64,000 nt of DNA from Dichotomocladium elegans (taxonomy: Eukaryota; Mucoromycota; Mucoromycetes; Mucorales; Lichtheimiaceae). The DNA lies in NCBI GenBank assembly GCA_025716815.1, contig JAIXMN010000020.1, positions 558,001-622,000 of the forward strand, given 5' to 3'. Positions within the stretch are counted from its first letter, which is position 1. Every line of letters begins with the position of its first letter. Below, in pieces: positions 25,407 to 38,160 of this stretch. The notes beneath the pieces are model-generated. The model searched no databases. It was not told where the DNA came from and saw only the letters and a list, made by a program, of their open reading frames with translations. The position numbers and the translations under genes are program-made.

Positions 25407-27222
25407 TTATATCGGTATAGTGGCCCATGAAATATGGTAGTCGCTTCCATAGCAGTAAGACTCTCGTTCTTGTGAAATGATTATTGAAACGGGGACGACT
25501 GGACCCAGGATATCCACGGGGTCCAGAGAAAGTAAAAGCTTGTCACGCCGTTCTTTTTCCGCCTCATCAATCCGATTTTTTCTCTTTAACACCGTAACGT
25601 GTAATGTCGACTCATGGCTGTGCGGAATGTGAGCGTCGTTGAGAGCCTCATGGATTAATTCTATGGTCCAAATGTCCTGTGAGTTTGTGTTATTCACTGT
25701 TTGCTATGTGCATATTTTCCTACCATAGATCTGATGGAAGGGGCTCCCAGGACGAGGTTGAACGCCTAGCATGACTAAAACGCCGTTATGAGCATCAACA
25801 TATAATATAGAATCAAAGACCATCTCCATACATCTTGAATATTCCTTTTTATATGCCAGTTCGTCTAAGACAACTGGTGTGGCCAATGCTTGGATGTCTG
25901 GAATAATCGCCTGAATAACATTGCGCGCCGCATGCATCTCGTTTAATGTGATCGAGCTGGTAAACTTAGTGACTGTGAAATGGATATCATGCTCTTGAAC
26001 GGTGTTTGCCAGCCCGGCAAATTTCGACGATAAGGCTTCCAGTTTGGAACGAACGGATGGTCCTCCGAGCCTCACGATCACATAGGAGTTGCCGACTACT
26101 CGCAAACGCGCCAGCTACCAATATATTTTATTCCAAGTGAGGGATAATACACGCTGAGGAAGTTTCACACTTACAAGTATATCCACAAAGTTTTTCACCT
26201 TTTCAATGTTCGGCGGATGGCCATAGAGCTTAAAACAGGGCTTAGATGGATCAGGTGTTATTTGAACACGGGAGCGCCGCTGAATCAACCGAAGCCGGTG
26301 TCCTCGAGGTCCTACCCCATAATATGAGCATACGTGTTCCATACATCCCGGAGATTCTCCCATAAAATGTTTCATCTTATGCTCCCATACAAAGCTTTAA
26401 TCATTAACTACTGAGAGATAGGTCATTGAAGCACGCAGTGTCAATGACCAATATAGTTGCCATGCGCATATGAATCGCATGGGAAAAGCTCCTCGCCATC
26501 ACCGGCCCAATCAAAAACGAGACGATACAGTTGCTGCTTCATGACCCAGGTATCCAATTCCCCTCCCTCGCTCATGTATACTCACCTAAAACTATATCAA
26601 ACAACTCTTTGGTGCAGTTGATCGTCGCGGTTTTCTTTTTCGACTGCGTTTCATCATCTTCTACTGAGGATGACAATGTATGCCACGGCAAGTCGTGCAG
26701 ATAGTGCTCCAAGTCTGACAACCCAATAGGCTCCTGTGTTGCTTGTGAAGGAGAAGGGACAACTTCATCTTCGTCGCAGACCGCACTTCCGGATGGCAGT
26801 TGTACAGCTCGCTGATTTTGCGGAGCTGCAGACGGCCGCACTAACGTATCATTGTCAGCATTGCAGATAGTCCTGGCATCTGATCGCACTAAATGCATGT
26901 TTTCGAGAGTCCATTGCAAAGCATCAGGACATCTGCCTTGCGCAGCTGTAGGAAACCTAAGGCAACTGGGTGGTTCGCCAAGGGGAGCAATTGTATGACG
27001 ATTAAGATTAGGGATCTCGTGGTCATCGAATTCTCTCCTTGCATTGGACAACCCGTTCCCATTGCGGAGAACGACAGCTCCGTAATTGAGGGAATTGCCC
27101 ATAACCACAGTTGCCGTGGGCCCTACAGGCGCATCTCTCAGTGGTTGAGCACTGGGAGAGTTGTCTTGATTGAGCCAACTTCGCGTTTTCCCCCTGAGGA
27201 CTGTTAAGAGATCTTGAAGCAT
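25407..27222 (-). CDS. putative RNA-binding protein with KH-like and 2H-phosphoesterase-like regions
   Basis: Four exons: 27222..26582, 26394..26175, 26114..25724, 25660..25407, giving 501 residues. The first 210 residues are low-complexity and acidic. The next block (ITPDPSKPCFKLYGHPPN, then IEKVKNFVDILLARLRVVG) could form a KH-type fold. The C-terminal half has two H-x-T motifs: DIHFTVTKF near residue 320 and STLHVTVLKRKNR near residue 445. These are about 125 residues apart, wider than is typical, but the arrangement recalls 2H phosphoesterases such as ASCC1 and AKAP7, in which KH is followed by 2H. The second motif closely resembles the ASCC1 wording. Splicing of exons 3-4 (HQIYELIHEALNDAHIP) is phase-consistent. 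Family assignment is inference; that it is a gene is fairly secure. Confidence 0.45.
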
Positions 27223-28671
27223 GCCTTGATCGGAGGAAGAAAAGGAGTGTGAGTGTTGTCTATGCCGCAGCGTGGTCAGGGATAAATCTTTTTGTTACAG
27301 CACATGATGGGGATAAGCTGCTCTTTGCAATCTACTTTCTATCAGAAGATGAGCAGGAACACGACTCTTAAGACGAAACACGCGTTCTGAAGTCTTTTGG
27401 TCTCCCACAGAGTAACTATGCCATATTTCTCGCAGGTGCAACTCTGAGCTTATTGTTACCCAAAAACAAGATATAGTCAGCCAGATGAAAAAACCGGGTT
27501 AGAGCACATACATAGGGTAGCTTGACCAAGATAGGGCACGATATGTCAAAAGGATGTTTGTGTATATCAGTTGCAGCAGAACTGGTAGGGGCACATGCCT
27601 CTTCAGCACAGCATTAGGTATTGTACAACGAAACGAGCCCTAATCATAATTTAAGAAGAACTTAAATATGCTAATTTAAAAGATGCTTGAGTAGAGTCCA
27701 TAGAAAACTTCTGAAGCGTTTCTTCGGAGGATTATCACTTTTATCGTATCCAGAATTGTCCTTTATCGGTTTACGAAGCTAAATGCAGATTCGCAATGAG
27801 AAACACTCGATTTATCTCGAAGGTTGGAACAGTATTGCAAAGATGTACAAAGGCTTTGACTGAATGTGCCGAAGGAATTTGGCTGATATATTTACGTACC
27901 AGATTTCTCCTCGTTTCTACGTTATCAGACAGTTTGCTTTGTTGGCAATATTCTGATCTTTCTAGGTGCATTTCTACCATTTCCGTTTATCAGCATGATA
28001 TTTGATATGTGTTCTGTCATTGGAACTTCACTTATGCCTTTTATCAGCACATCCTCTCCTTACATATCTCACTTGTCATCTGCGGCTGCATCCGTTGTTT
28101 TGTCGTCGAATGCCTAACCAACTTGAGTTACTATATTGCTCATTCAGATATCAGTTCCATGCACACGATATTCAAAAGTATGGATAACATATTCTTCATG
28201 TAACGAATATTAATAATTAACAGTGTTATGTTGATCGCAAACAGAGAAGAAGGGAGCAAGATAAAGGAAGTGTTATCAGTTCTTCACGTCGAACTCAAAA
28301 TTTAATAAATCTTCCTATAGTTTTACTGGTGAGTATACCTGTTTCCACCTTTGACAAACCACTCCAACGGTGTTCAACGATAGATATAGCGGTATGCGAA
28401 AGTAATTTTAACCTTGCAGTATGATACCAATACGTATTTTCCTTTTAATATGTCGCGCTGATGGGCTTACGCACTGTCCTTTGCAATTGAATCCATGAGC
28501 ATTCAAACCGACCATCGTCCATCAATGAATCTAAGATGGTGCTCAATGCAAGCCACTTCTCACGTTTAGTATCCAAAGAACAAGTCTTGTCATTACTGCG
28601 CTTGCGTTTACTTCAATGGCTGTCTCTGGCTTGTGCAATATCACGTTGATTCCGTCATCCTTCGAAAAATT
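27223..28671. other. intergenic, AT-rich
   Basis: 1.45 kb with no supported gene. Short ORFs near 27771-28203 show no recognisable domain or consistent splice pattern. It should contain the promoters of the flanking divergent genes. Confidence 0.5.
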
Positions 28672-29280
28672 ATGGCAGAAATTGCAGTGCTGGCATCCTT
28701 GTTGGGGGTGGGAACCATTGCCTTGCAGGTTCTTGCTTTACCTCAGGCGTCAGATATTTTTCCCGATATGCCGTTTAAAACCGATATCATCCACGAAAAG
28801 ACGCTGATATTCTCCCGTTACTCGCTAGCTGCATTAGCTGCAGAAATAAACCTTTTGGTCTCGCTGATCAACTGTGCCAAGAGCATTGTAAAACACAACA
28901 CGAAGACTGAAGTGCGCAGAAAACTGGCCAACGAAGGGGTAGCGACACTCTTCCTTCAAGATACTGCTGTCGAATTGCTTCTTTGCCCAAAATGTCCGAG
29001 TCGTACGCAGCACGAACCAACGGGCGCGGATGAATGGAGTGGGTGCTTCGCTCAACTGATGGCGTCACAGTATATTCAACAATGGGCTTCATTTCCGAAC
29101 TCTGGTAAGCGACATGAAGAAGATAATGATTTAAGAATATTGGGTATAATCGAAGAAAAGCATTCGGGGAACTCCTGACAAAGATGCAAAAAGCATGGTC
29201 AACGTTATTTATACTGTACATCTTCTGTCGTTGTAGCCGACATTGCCAATCGCCGTTATGGCGACAGCAGCATCACCTAA
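28672..29280 (+). CDS. unrecognised protein with N-terminal hydrophobic segment
   Basis: Two exons, 28672..29104 and 29237..29280, giving 158 residues. The donor G|GTAAGC and the acceptor after a pyrimidine tract (TCTTCTGTCGTTGTAG) are both strong and in phase. Translation starts MAEIAVLASLLGVGTIALQV, a likely transmembrane or signal segment. A second mildly hydrophobic stretch follows (SLAALAAEINLLVSLINCA), then a basic helix (KTEVRRKLANEGVATLFL) and a CPKC pair. I recognise no family. An alternative Met at 28633 would add 13 residues. The gene sits in a repeat-rich interval with no obvious partner, so it may be lineage-specific. Confidence 0.5.
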
Positions 29281-29680
29281 AGCGCCCTCAATGAGGTGCA
29301 AGTAAGCTAGAGGTTGCTGCTCAGCGGTCTTAACCAGGTCTACCAATTATCAATGTGACATGGGCGTACTCCGCGCGCAACAAATACGAGTTGAAGAACT
29401 GTGAAGTGGAAGAAACGACAGAGAGCTATATGCATCCATATGCTGGTCATGAGGAGCATTGTTATCCGCTTCATTGGAAATGGCGCCTCTCTGCCTATAT
29501 CGACCAGGGAGAAGTAGATGTTCAGCTAGTGCGCAGGCCATGGCGCAGCTTCTGCGATGGCACCGCGTTCAACAAAAGAAACTGGTCCGCACGCAACGAC
29601 CGCTATATCAGTCCATCTTTGGCAAGGACTGGAGGCCGAACAGCATTCAATAGACCTGGGTTTCAGGGTACAGCTGATCG
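29281..29680. other. unresolved region
   Basis: A 113-residue plus-strand ORF (29355..29696) has Trp-rich, protein-like composition (PLHWKWRLSAYIDQGEVDV) but no known motif, and its relation to the minus-strand ORF at 29681..30052 is unclear. I do not call a gene here. Confidence 0.3.
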
Positions 29681-30052
29681 TCATGACCAATCCTGAGTGC
29701 TACAAGTCACCTGAAGCCCTTCGAATATGTCTCCCAATCCATAATTATGGCAGCGAACATAAGTCATGATGTTAAATCCCAAGCGCTTCTCAGGTGAGCA
29801 TACACAAATTGTTTGAAGTCCATGGAAGAGGTTAGGAAATGGTCCTGCTTTCGGACGTTCTAACCGTGACATGGATGAATGCTTACCGTCTGATATATTA
29901 TCTTGAGCCTCCGTTACAACAGCGAGAGTCCGGAACGATTGTGAAGTGCCAGGTCCCAGGTTGATGGCGGCAGTAGTTTGGGATCTTCCAAAGCTGCAAT
30001 ACATGAAGATTACTGCTGCTGACAAGAACGCGCAGGTTGCGCGCCAGTGCAA
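29681..30052 (-). CDS. possible small secreted protein, structure uncertain
   Basis: ORF of 123 residues starting MHWRATCAFLSAAVIFMYC, a plausible signal peptide, followed by a soluble region with several Cys (TICVCSPEK, YVRCHNYG, QVTCSTQDW). A strong donor-like GTAAGC at about 29886 suggests a 42-nt intron that would keep the frame; further 3' exons are possible. I recognise no domain. The opposite strand at 29355-29696 also has a coding-like ORF, so the true gene here is unresolved. Confidence 0.3.
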   Translation of the reverse strand: MHWRATCAFLSAAVIFMYCSFGRSQTTAAINLGPGTSQSFRTLAVVTEAQDNISDGKHSSMSRLERPKAGPFPNLFHGLQTICVCSPEKRLGFNIMTYVRCHNYGLGDIFEGLQVTCSTQDWS

Positions 30053-30417
30053 AAAGGCTATTCTCGCTCACCCAATGAAGCGTTTTCCGGTCCTGTTATT
30101 GCAGGCCAAAGATAAGATAAGCAAAGGCGTTTGGGGCAATCTCCATTCAATGTAACGCAAGGATGTATGCCGTGTATCTCTAACCTACGAGTGACACCAT
30201 GCCGGTATTACCTTCCCTGTTTGGTACCGATAGAAACGATGGCCGCGCAGCATGCCACCCCGGCCCCGCGGGAGAATTACAGAAGCATGACGTAGTGCCT
30301 TATTCTAAGGCTAAAAAAGAACGAGACGAAAAAGTATGAACCTATTAGGGGTGACCATTTGACCTTCAATATTGAACCAAATTCATCAGGTTGAGGGGAA
30401 AAGTAGGAACATATCAA

Positions 30418-30560
30418 AGCTCCATCTAGAGTTGCTTGGACTTGGCGTAATTGACCATTATCAAACACAATTGACTCCTAGAAATGGACAAGTTGAAGGC
30501 ATGAATCAATGGATATAAAAGGTTATTTGAACGATATGCACAAGCATAAAATGGCTCCCG
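30418..30560 (+). mobile_element. Ty3/gypsy integrase relic
   Basis: A short plus-strand fragment reads LGVIDHYQTQLTPRNGQVEG followed by MNQWI, then stops. The order HYQT-QLTPRNGQVE-MNQ is the part of retroviral-type integrase cores that carries the catalytic Glu. Nothing else of the element is readable around it, so this is a dead remnant. The flanks from 30561 to 31531 hold no supported gene; a C-run sits near 30768. Confidence 0.6.
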
Positions 30561-31531
30561 GTACTGCATTTTGTGCCTAAAAAGCTCAATTTTGGGTCCT
30601 TTCTATGCTGTAAAAATTTGTACTAGCTTCAGTGAAATAGTGGCCGAGCTGAGGTATAGGAGATGATGGAATTTAAGAAGGAACTAACGATTGAAACCTG
30701 CGTAAATCTGATGCAGTTGATTCCCACAATTTAGCGCCACCATCCTCGCCCGATCCGAACGCTCTCAACAACCCCCCCCCAATTTTTAAGGGAGTATCCT
30801 TCGCTTCTGTCACAGTTATTGTCATGAGCATAGCTGTGCAACGCATTGGTTATGAACCGGGTGTTGGATTGACATGTATGAAGTAAGGGATTCGCCCCTT
30901 CGATTAACCATTGACTTTTTTCGTTGCTCCAAACTATCGATACATGATCTTCTAATAGGTACTGATACATCAACTTATACAAGTTTTATGCAAGATTTTT
31001 TCATATTCTGTATGAAACAATCTTCTTTTTTTTTTTGAATATGCAGTAATCTGTGGTGTAAGCAGTTTTGGGACATTGCGTAAATATACTGATTGATCTT
31101 GAGACTGTGGCGGTCTTGAAAAGAGACACAAAAAATGGAAGGTGACAGAGTTTTGTCACAAGTGGCTCACCAGCGTATTACACTAACCTATTTTGGCGAC
31201 TTTTTGAAGGGCTAATAGGCATACATGAAAACACACGCAGGAGAGCATTGCCAGGATGGCTAATCGGCTCGAAGTTGCTAACTTTTTTCCGAGAGAGGGA
31301 GAACGGGTACCTGAACCAAACAAAACGGGAGAGAGGAGGAGAAAGATATCATGTGCGGAATGGGCTTTTAAGAGAAATCGCCTGGGTAAATGCAGGTCTT
31401 TCTACGCAACCGTATGACAGCATTTGATAAATAAAGTCAAGCGAGCACGAGCCCATAAAGAATAGCATAATTTGACGGCCGGAAGGAAAAAAAAATAAGA
31501 AACTCATACTCTTTTCCATTTTTAAACATTC
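30561..31531. other. intergenic, upstream of phospholipase D
   Basis: About 970 bp with homopolymer runs (T near 31026-31035, A near 31489-31496) and no supported gene. It should include the phospholipase D promoter and 5' UTR. Confidence 0.55.
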
Positions 31532-34500
31532 ATGGCGACACCCATTGGCGAGACGGCAGATTATTTTACACAAAGGAATGACACATTCCCACAGAACAGC
31601 AGTTCCCCAGAGGTTCACCTCTATGGTGGACGAAATGGGAGCGATTCCGAACTTGACGAAAATCAACGAAACCCTTCCATGCCCACACGGCTCAGCAGCG
31701 GACGCCGTTTACCCCAGATCTCCTCCCAGAGCTTTGATCCGCGCAATCAGTGGCATCGTGTCATGGAGAAGTTGACATTGGGCGACGGAGGAGCAACCAC
31801 TAGGCATAGTTCGTCCTTCTTGGATACTGTTAATAGCAGCCGCTTTTCCCACCCCAACCGGTACACGCAGCGATACAGCAGCATGGATGGATCCATATAT
31901 GATGACAATAACGCATACGAAATGACATCAGCAGGCGGTGAAGATACCTACAGGCATCCCGAGGATGATGCTTTACCCACACTCGCCGATTTGGAAAAGA
32001 ATCGATATGCGCCCTCGCAGCCAGAAAGCGAGTCGAGTTACTTTACTCATCCATTTCGGCGCAGACCAGATGACACCTTCCTGACTACGGCAACGGAAGA
32101 GAAGGAGGACCAAACGAATCGCCAGGAAAGATTACCACGGCGACACAGCGAACTTTCGCCATCTCAACAAGCACATACTTCAGGCAGCAATCCTCCTGCT
32201 CGTAAAAACTGGACCAAGGCCATCGATAAACTTCGACTTATTTCGAATATTCAGCATTTACATACAAAACCTGCCCTCGAAAGCAGCAAGGAACTGAATC
32301 AAATTGCACCTTTTTTCCAGCCTGGCTTCCAAGCTCCTTTTATTGCTCTTTCACGAGATGAGGACGGACGGAAATTGGTAAGTATAAAGCTGCGCAACCT
32401 CTAGTTACCCCCTCCCCCGGATCTAATATCATATTATCAATCATTAGCCTCCTATATTTCTCCCTCTCATCCAGGTAGGTATCAGAACTTGAATATCTTC
32501 TTCGGAAATATCGTATCTGATGACCAACTTTGTAGGTTAACATCACCGACTCTGAGCATGTCAATTATTACGGATACAACCAGCACTTGTTCCGCGTCGA
32601 ATTGCAGTACGGGGACATCAAATGGGTCATTCGCAAAACCATTCGCGACTTTGTCGGTCTGCACTTCAATCTGAAGTGGAAATCGTCTCTCTCAGATCTC
32701 CCCAACTTCCCAAATCAGATCCAGAACCTAGTTCATGCGGCTCGCACCACTATGGGCATGGATGAGGAAGAACGAGAAAATGAAATAAAGGCTGCTCTTG
32801 AACGCCGAAAAGCCCTGACCAAATATCTAAGAGAACTATTGGACCACAGCCATGTCACGGTTAGCTACGATATATGCGAATTCCTCGAGCTTTCATCTAT
32901 CAGTATTTTTCCTGACATGGGCTGGAAGGGTAAAGAAGCGTACCTCCGCAACCGTGTCAATTTTGTCGATACCAGAGTCTGTCATAGATTTCGACGCCAC
33001 ACGTGGACGAAGGAATGGGTGCTAATCCGCGATTCGTAAGTGCTTGTTGTCTGTAGAAACTGTGTAAACCATTTATACTTCTCTACATCTAGGTACATTG
33101 CATTTTGCGAGAGTATCTCCTCAACCACACCTACCGACGTTGTGGTCTTCGACAAGAGCTTGTATGCATTTATCCGTGATCCTGGGATCTTCAGCGGATA
33201 CCATGGCCACCTCTCGATTGAAAATGCTTTTCGAAGATTCAATATCAAAGGAAGCAAGCGCCAGATTGGCGAATTGATGGAGAGTCTCAAGAGGGTGCAA
33301 CAGGATAGTCCGTGGGTAAAATCCCATCGATTTAATTCTTTTGCTCCGGTGCGTTCTCATGCAAAGGTCAAATGGTTTATTGATGGCGAAGGTAAGAAAC
33401 AAATATTTAAGAAATGCGACCTGAATTCAGCTGATGGGATACATCTGTGTATTGCTTCCAGACCACTTCAATGCTGTCGCAGAGGCGATCTTAGCAGCAC
33501 GATCAGAAATATTTATTTCAGATTGGTGGTTGTCCCCAGAACTTGTGAGTAAACTAGGATGAATGATCGAATATACCCAGTAGACTAACATTTATCTATC
33601 AGTATCTTCGCCGTCCGCCTGCAGAAAATGAGGACTTCAGAATAGATCGTCTTCTGAAGCGAAAGGCCGAAGAAGGAGTGATGATCTACATAACAATATA
33701 CAAAGAAGTGGAGGCAGCGCTTACTATCAATTCCGCGCATACCAAACAATGGCTGCAGAGTTTACATCCCAATATCGTAGGTAATGAAAAGTATGATAAG
33801 AGGCTCATGTGTTGCCTCGTATCTCTGACAGCAATGATATAGTGCAACGCCATCCTGATCATCGCAACATTGACAACGTCGTTCTATTTTGGTCACATCA
33901 CGAGGTAATTTCGCTTGATCCGATTCTCCATGCACGTGACCTAACGATACTGTTTAATGTGGCAAAGAAAATCGTTGTGGTCGATAGCCGCCTTGCTTTC
34001 ATTGGTGGTCTTGATCTTTGTTATGGGTAAGTAATGGCTGTAGTCCATACGATAAAGACTAGCAACTGACACAGGATTCACAAAATCAGTCGCTGGGACA
34101 CCCATCAACACCAGCTGGACGATATTCCTGGCCCTGAAAGACCCTACACAATGTTTCCTGGACAAGACTATAGCAACCCTCGCGTTAAGGATTTCGCTAA
34201 TGGTAAACCTTTTTTATACATCTTTTTGTGATTGGACTTGGGTTTAATAACCAGATCATAGTCGCGCAATACGATATGACACTTGTAAATCGAGAAATCA
34301 TTCCGAGAATGCCTTGGCATGATGTCACGATTGGTGTAGTAAGTGGTAGCACAGATCTTTTTCAGCGTTATGCCGTTTTCTAATCTTTGCAACTAGGTCG
34401 GTCCAATTGCGCGTGATATTGCACGGCATTTTATTCAGCGATGGAATTTTTTGAAGGCATCCAAAGGAATGCATCGACCTCGGATGCCCTTCCTGATGCC

Positions 34501-36251
34501 GAAGGGCGAATATGTAGCAGCCAGGGATGAGAGCAAGTTCAAGGGGTCCTGCCGCGTGCAGCTACTGCGGAGCTCTGCAGAATGGAGCTCAGGCGTTGAA
34601 CGAGAGCATTCGATTTATAACGCATATGTGGAATGTATCAGCCAAGCGAAGAGTTTCATATATATCGAGAACCAGTTCTTCAGTGAGTCAATTTCATTTC
34701 TCGTTCTTGATAGGCATGTGTTATCCGCGTCTCTATTAACCATGTATACGATCCACAGTCAGCACTACAGGTGATGATAAGATATTACGTAATCGTATTG
34801 CCCAAGCGATCGTAGAACGGATCAAACGTGCCCACACTGAAAAGCAAAAATTCAAAATATTCATTGTAATCCCCTTGATCCCGGCCTTTGAAGGCGATCT
34901 TGCATCAAGCGAGGCGTATTCGGCACGGTAAGCATGTGGATAATACAGTAATTCTCGTACTGAGTTTATCTTCATACAAACGGTAGATCGGTCATGCATT
35001 TTGAGTATGTGTCCATTTCCCGCGGCGGAAACTCGATCATTGAGAAATTGAATGAGGCCGGGATCAATGCATATGACTATATTGGGTGGTATAGTCTCCG
35101 GACATACAGTAAGATTACCCCGGAGCGCTTAAGAACAAATCATATCAAAAAGGGAGCGTCTGGCAGCAAAATGGATAGTGGGGTCGACTTCCAGCATGAG
35201 CATCACTCTAGATCATCTCCAAACTCTACAAATGGTTCACCTTCTCCCGCAAACAGTGCATCCTTCGCGATCGAGGATGAAGAGCGGGAGCAGTTTGTGA
35301 GTGAGCTGATTTATATTCATGACAAGATCATGATTGTGGACGATCGGATCGTGATTGTTGGATCTGCGAATATCAATGACCGGTAAGTTGCTGCTGCTGC
35401 TGCTGCTACTTTCGGATTTTTTTTTATATTTATTTCTTGCTTGGGATACTCATACTGTCTTGTTCTTTTTCAGATCAATGCTTGGTAATCGTGATTCTGA
35501 AGTGGCGATGCTGATCGAGGATACCGAAAAGGTTACTGCCTATATGGATGGTACAGAGGTGAGTGAAGGAAACAACCAAAGCACATCTTCCAGTCAGGAG
35601 TGTTTTCTGATTTCGGTGTTTCTGTTCCTACTTAAGGTCAAAGTATCCAAGTTTGCGCACACTTTACGTATGCAACTATGGAAGGAACACTTGGGTCTAC
35701 TCGAATTCACCGATTGGAGCTCCTTGATGGTCCCAGAAACAGGGCTGAGGCGCACAAGGCGTTCTTTGGCAGACAGTACCCTCCGCCTCCGGCCGCCCAC
35801 ATTCATATCGCGTGTCAGTGAGGAGATCATCCGAGACATAGAATCGCATCAACCAGATCAGGTGCTGGATGGCGTGCGTCTCTCTGACCAGCAGGCTTTG
35901 GAAATGGATGAAGCGCTCCAAGCGGCAGCCGCCCTGGATCCACTATCCGATCATTGCTATTATAATATCTGGCGCAAGACCGCCGAATCAAATACGGCTA
36001 TCTACCGCCAGCTTTTCAGATGCGTCCCTGATGATACAGTACACACGTTTGAGCAGCATCGACAATTCTTGGCGTCAGGCGTCCCCCATGGGCATATTGC
36101 TGATTCAAAGCTCTCTAACCACGAAATTGCGCTGTCGCTTTCCAATATCCAAGGTCATCTTGTAGCCTTCCCTACCGAATACCTAAAAAGCGAGAATATG
36201 CTGGGCTCTGCTGTTCGGGAAGCAGTGGTTCCCATGGTCATCTTCACTTGA
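31532..36251 (+). CDS. phospholipase D1 (PX-PH-PLDc type, Spo14-like)
   Basis: Hydrolyses phosphatidylcholine to phosphatidic acid at membranes. Exons: 31532..32377, 32448..32474, 32536..33035, 33093..33391, 33462..33544, 33603..33780, 33843..33904, 33968..34026, 34090..34202, 34262..34338, 34397..34682, 34759..34927, 34987..35382, 35474..35558, 35637..36251, giving 1264 residues. A disordered N-terminus (about 1-260) precedes a PX domain ([19 protein letters not shown]) and a PH domain ([17 protein letters not shown]). Both catalytic HKD motifs are intact: HEKIVVVD with [11 protein letters not shown], and [10 protein letters not shown] with GSANINDRS. The IENQFF motif lies between them. A disordered loop precedes the second HKD. 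Exon 2 is only 27 nt (PPIFLPLIQ). ARF proteins activate this class in animals. Confidence 0.95.
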
Positions 36252-36280
36252 GTTCATTTCTTGTATATTCCATCCCGTTC

Positions 36281-36302
36281 ATATATATATATATATATAT
36301 AT
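36281..36302. repeat. AT dinucleotide microsatellite
   Basis: Eleven AT units fill much of the 78-bp gap between the convergent stop codons of phospholipase D and kynurenine monooxygenase, so both genes probably carry it in or next to their 3' UTRs. Confidence 0.95.
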
Positions 36303-36329
36303 TCACATATTCCCAAAAATACTTCTATA

Positions 36330-38160
36330 TTATGATGATAAACTCCGTTTTAGCACATCCATGATGGCATCCTTTTGAGAACGCAATCCTAGCGCTACTG
36401 CTGTAGCAACTGCCGCTACAGACGTGGCTCCCATGATAGAATTCAACCAAAAGGTCTGCCGGTGCCAGCGCGCAACAGCATCCGCATATGGGATAGTCGA
36501 GAAGCTCACCATGGTGTACAGTGGTATAACCCGTTTCGGGAAGCAGTAGTGAATCCAGCCCTCGATTTTCTTGCGGATCAAATATCGTACTGACGTAACC
36601 GCTGATCGCATTTCATAATGGTTATACATGGCCAAATCGCAGATCGCATGGGCGTCCTTGATACGGGTTGCAGAATACGCCTTGAGAGCATCACCAAGGT
36701 GCGATAGGTTTGTTGCCGTGACATCATACTGATCGAGTATCTTGTGGAGCACTTCAACGTCCTGGAAGCCACAGTTCATGCCCTGTCCATAGAAAGGAAC
36801 CATCGCATGGGCTGCATCTCCTATGATGACTGCCTTGTTGTCATAATGATGGGGGGAGGTCTTGATGGATATGAGCGACCCTCGCGGGTTGGCGAAATAA
36901 TCCGACTTTAGTCGGTCCTCGCCAATGAGCGGGATAGCATCAGCAAAATGAAGTTTGAAGAAATCCATAAGTTTATCTTCGGTATCGATTTGCTCAAACA
37001 TGGCAAATGGCATAAATAGAGTGCATGTGAAAGTTCGGTTCTGCGGTGTCAAACAAAAGCAACCAATAGAAGAGGATTAGTTAGAACACAAACACACACA
37101 AACGCACACAGACAATTCAGTGTACCGGATTGGGCAGAGCAATGAGCATGAATGTGTGGCGAGGCCAGATGTGAAGATGGTTCGGATCAAGGGCAAATTC
37201 GGGACTTCCGTTCTCTCCTTGGCGAGGAGGCATCGAGAGCTCGCAGTATGCCGTGTCGATATAGACTTGCTCGTAGTCCATTCTGATGTTCGGAAAGTGA
37301 GTGTGTATGAGAGAAATGTGTCGTGGGAAAGTTTGAAATGAACTCCGCAGAACTACCTCATCTTTCGCATTATCTGGTTTCTCGTTTTGGAATAGGCACC
37401 ATCCGCCCCCACAATGAGGTCTGCATGCTGTGGGCTGCTTTCAGGTAAGCGCAACATCCATCCAATGATCAGCTACACAATTTCACATGTATGCTATCCT
37501 TTCAACAATACCTCTGACCGTCAAAAATGAGCTCGTTCTTGTCGAAATTGATCATGCTTAACCGATGCTCAAAGTGAAGGTGGACATTCGGCATTTTTTC
37601 GGCAGCGTCCAGCAGAAGATCATTCAGCAGCGCACGGTCTACAGCGTTAATATGCTTTTCGGGCACATCCGTAGAAATTCAGCCATGGTTTTCTTCCTCA
37701 CTTGGGCAATCTTTCTTTAACATACATGATTGTGCACCGAGTAGGCCTGCGAAATCTGTTTGTTGCCGATATGAACCATTCGTGCTTTCATGGGGACCGC
37801 CGCCTCAAGTATAGTCTGTTCCAGGTCAAGGCCCGTATTGCGAAGAGCGCTCAAGCCGCGCTCTGAAAGAGCCAGATTGATCGACTTGCCCCGTTCATTC
37901 TTCTTGTTTTCCTCGATACGCATATCTAGTATCTTTCCGAGGTTAAACAAGAAATCCCAAGCTCTCAGGGCACCGTTTTCAACGTGGCAGCGCCCCCTCC
38001 CTCTCCATGAAGGTCCTGCAAATGGTCACTACCCACCTCGGCGTAGCTCGTAGAGATCGACATGCCACCCGCGCTGGGCAAAGTAAATGGCATTCAATGA
38101 GCCGACAAGGCCGCCACCGACAATCGCGACAGTTGCAGGTTTGGCTGACGAGAAAGACAT
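36330..38160 (-). CDS. kynurenine 3-monooxygenase
   Basis: FAD monooxygenase converting L-kynurenine to 3-hydroxykynurenine in tryptophan breakdown and de novo NAD synthesis; normally in the mitochondrial outer membrane. Exons: 38160..38037, 37925..37726, 37654..37512, 37437..37357, 37282..37126, 37040..36330, giving 471 residues. Motifs in order: [20 protein letters not shown] (FAD), [58 protein letters not shown] and [23 protein letters not shown]-terminal hydrophobic stretch ([13 protein letters not shown]) followed by basic residues fits the tail anchor of this enzyme. An upstream in-frame Met at 38223 exists, but the Met at 38160 gives the family-like N-terminus. Confidence 0.94.

Noticed and set aside
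31532..38160. Biosynthetic or defence cluster around phospholipase D and kynurenine monooxygenase
   Set aside because: Both are conserved single housekeeping genes in convergent orientation; no partner genes of a shared pathway are nearby.
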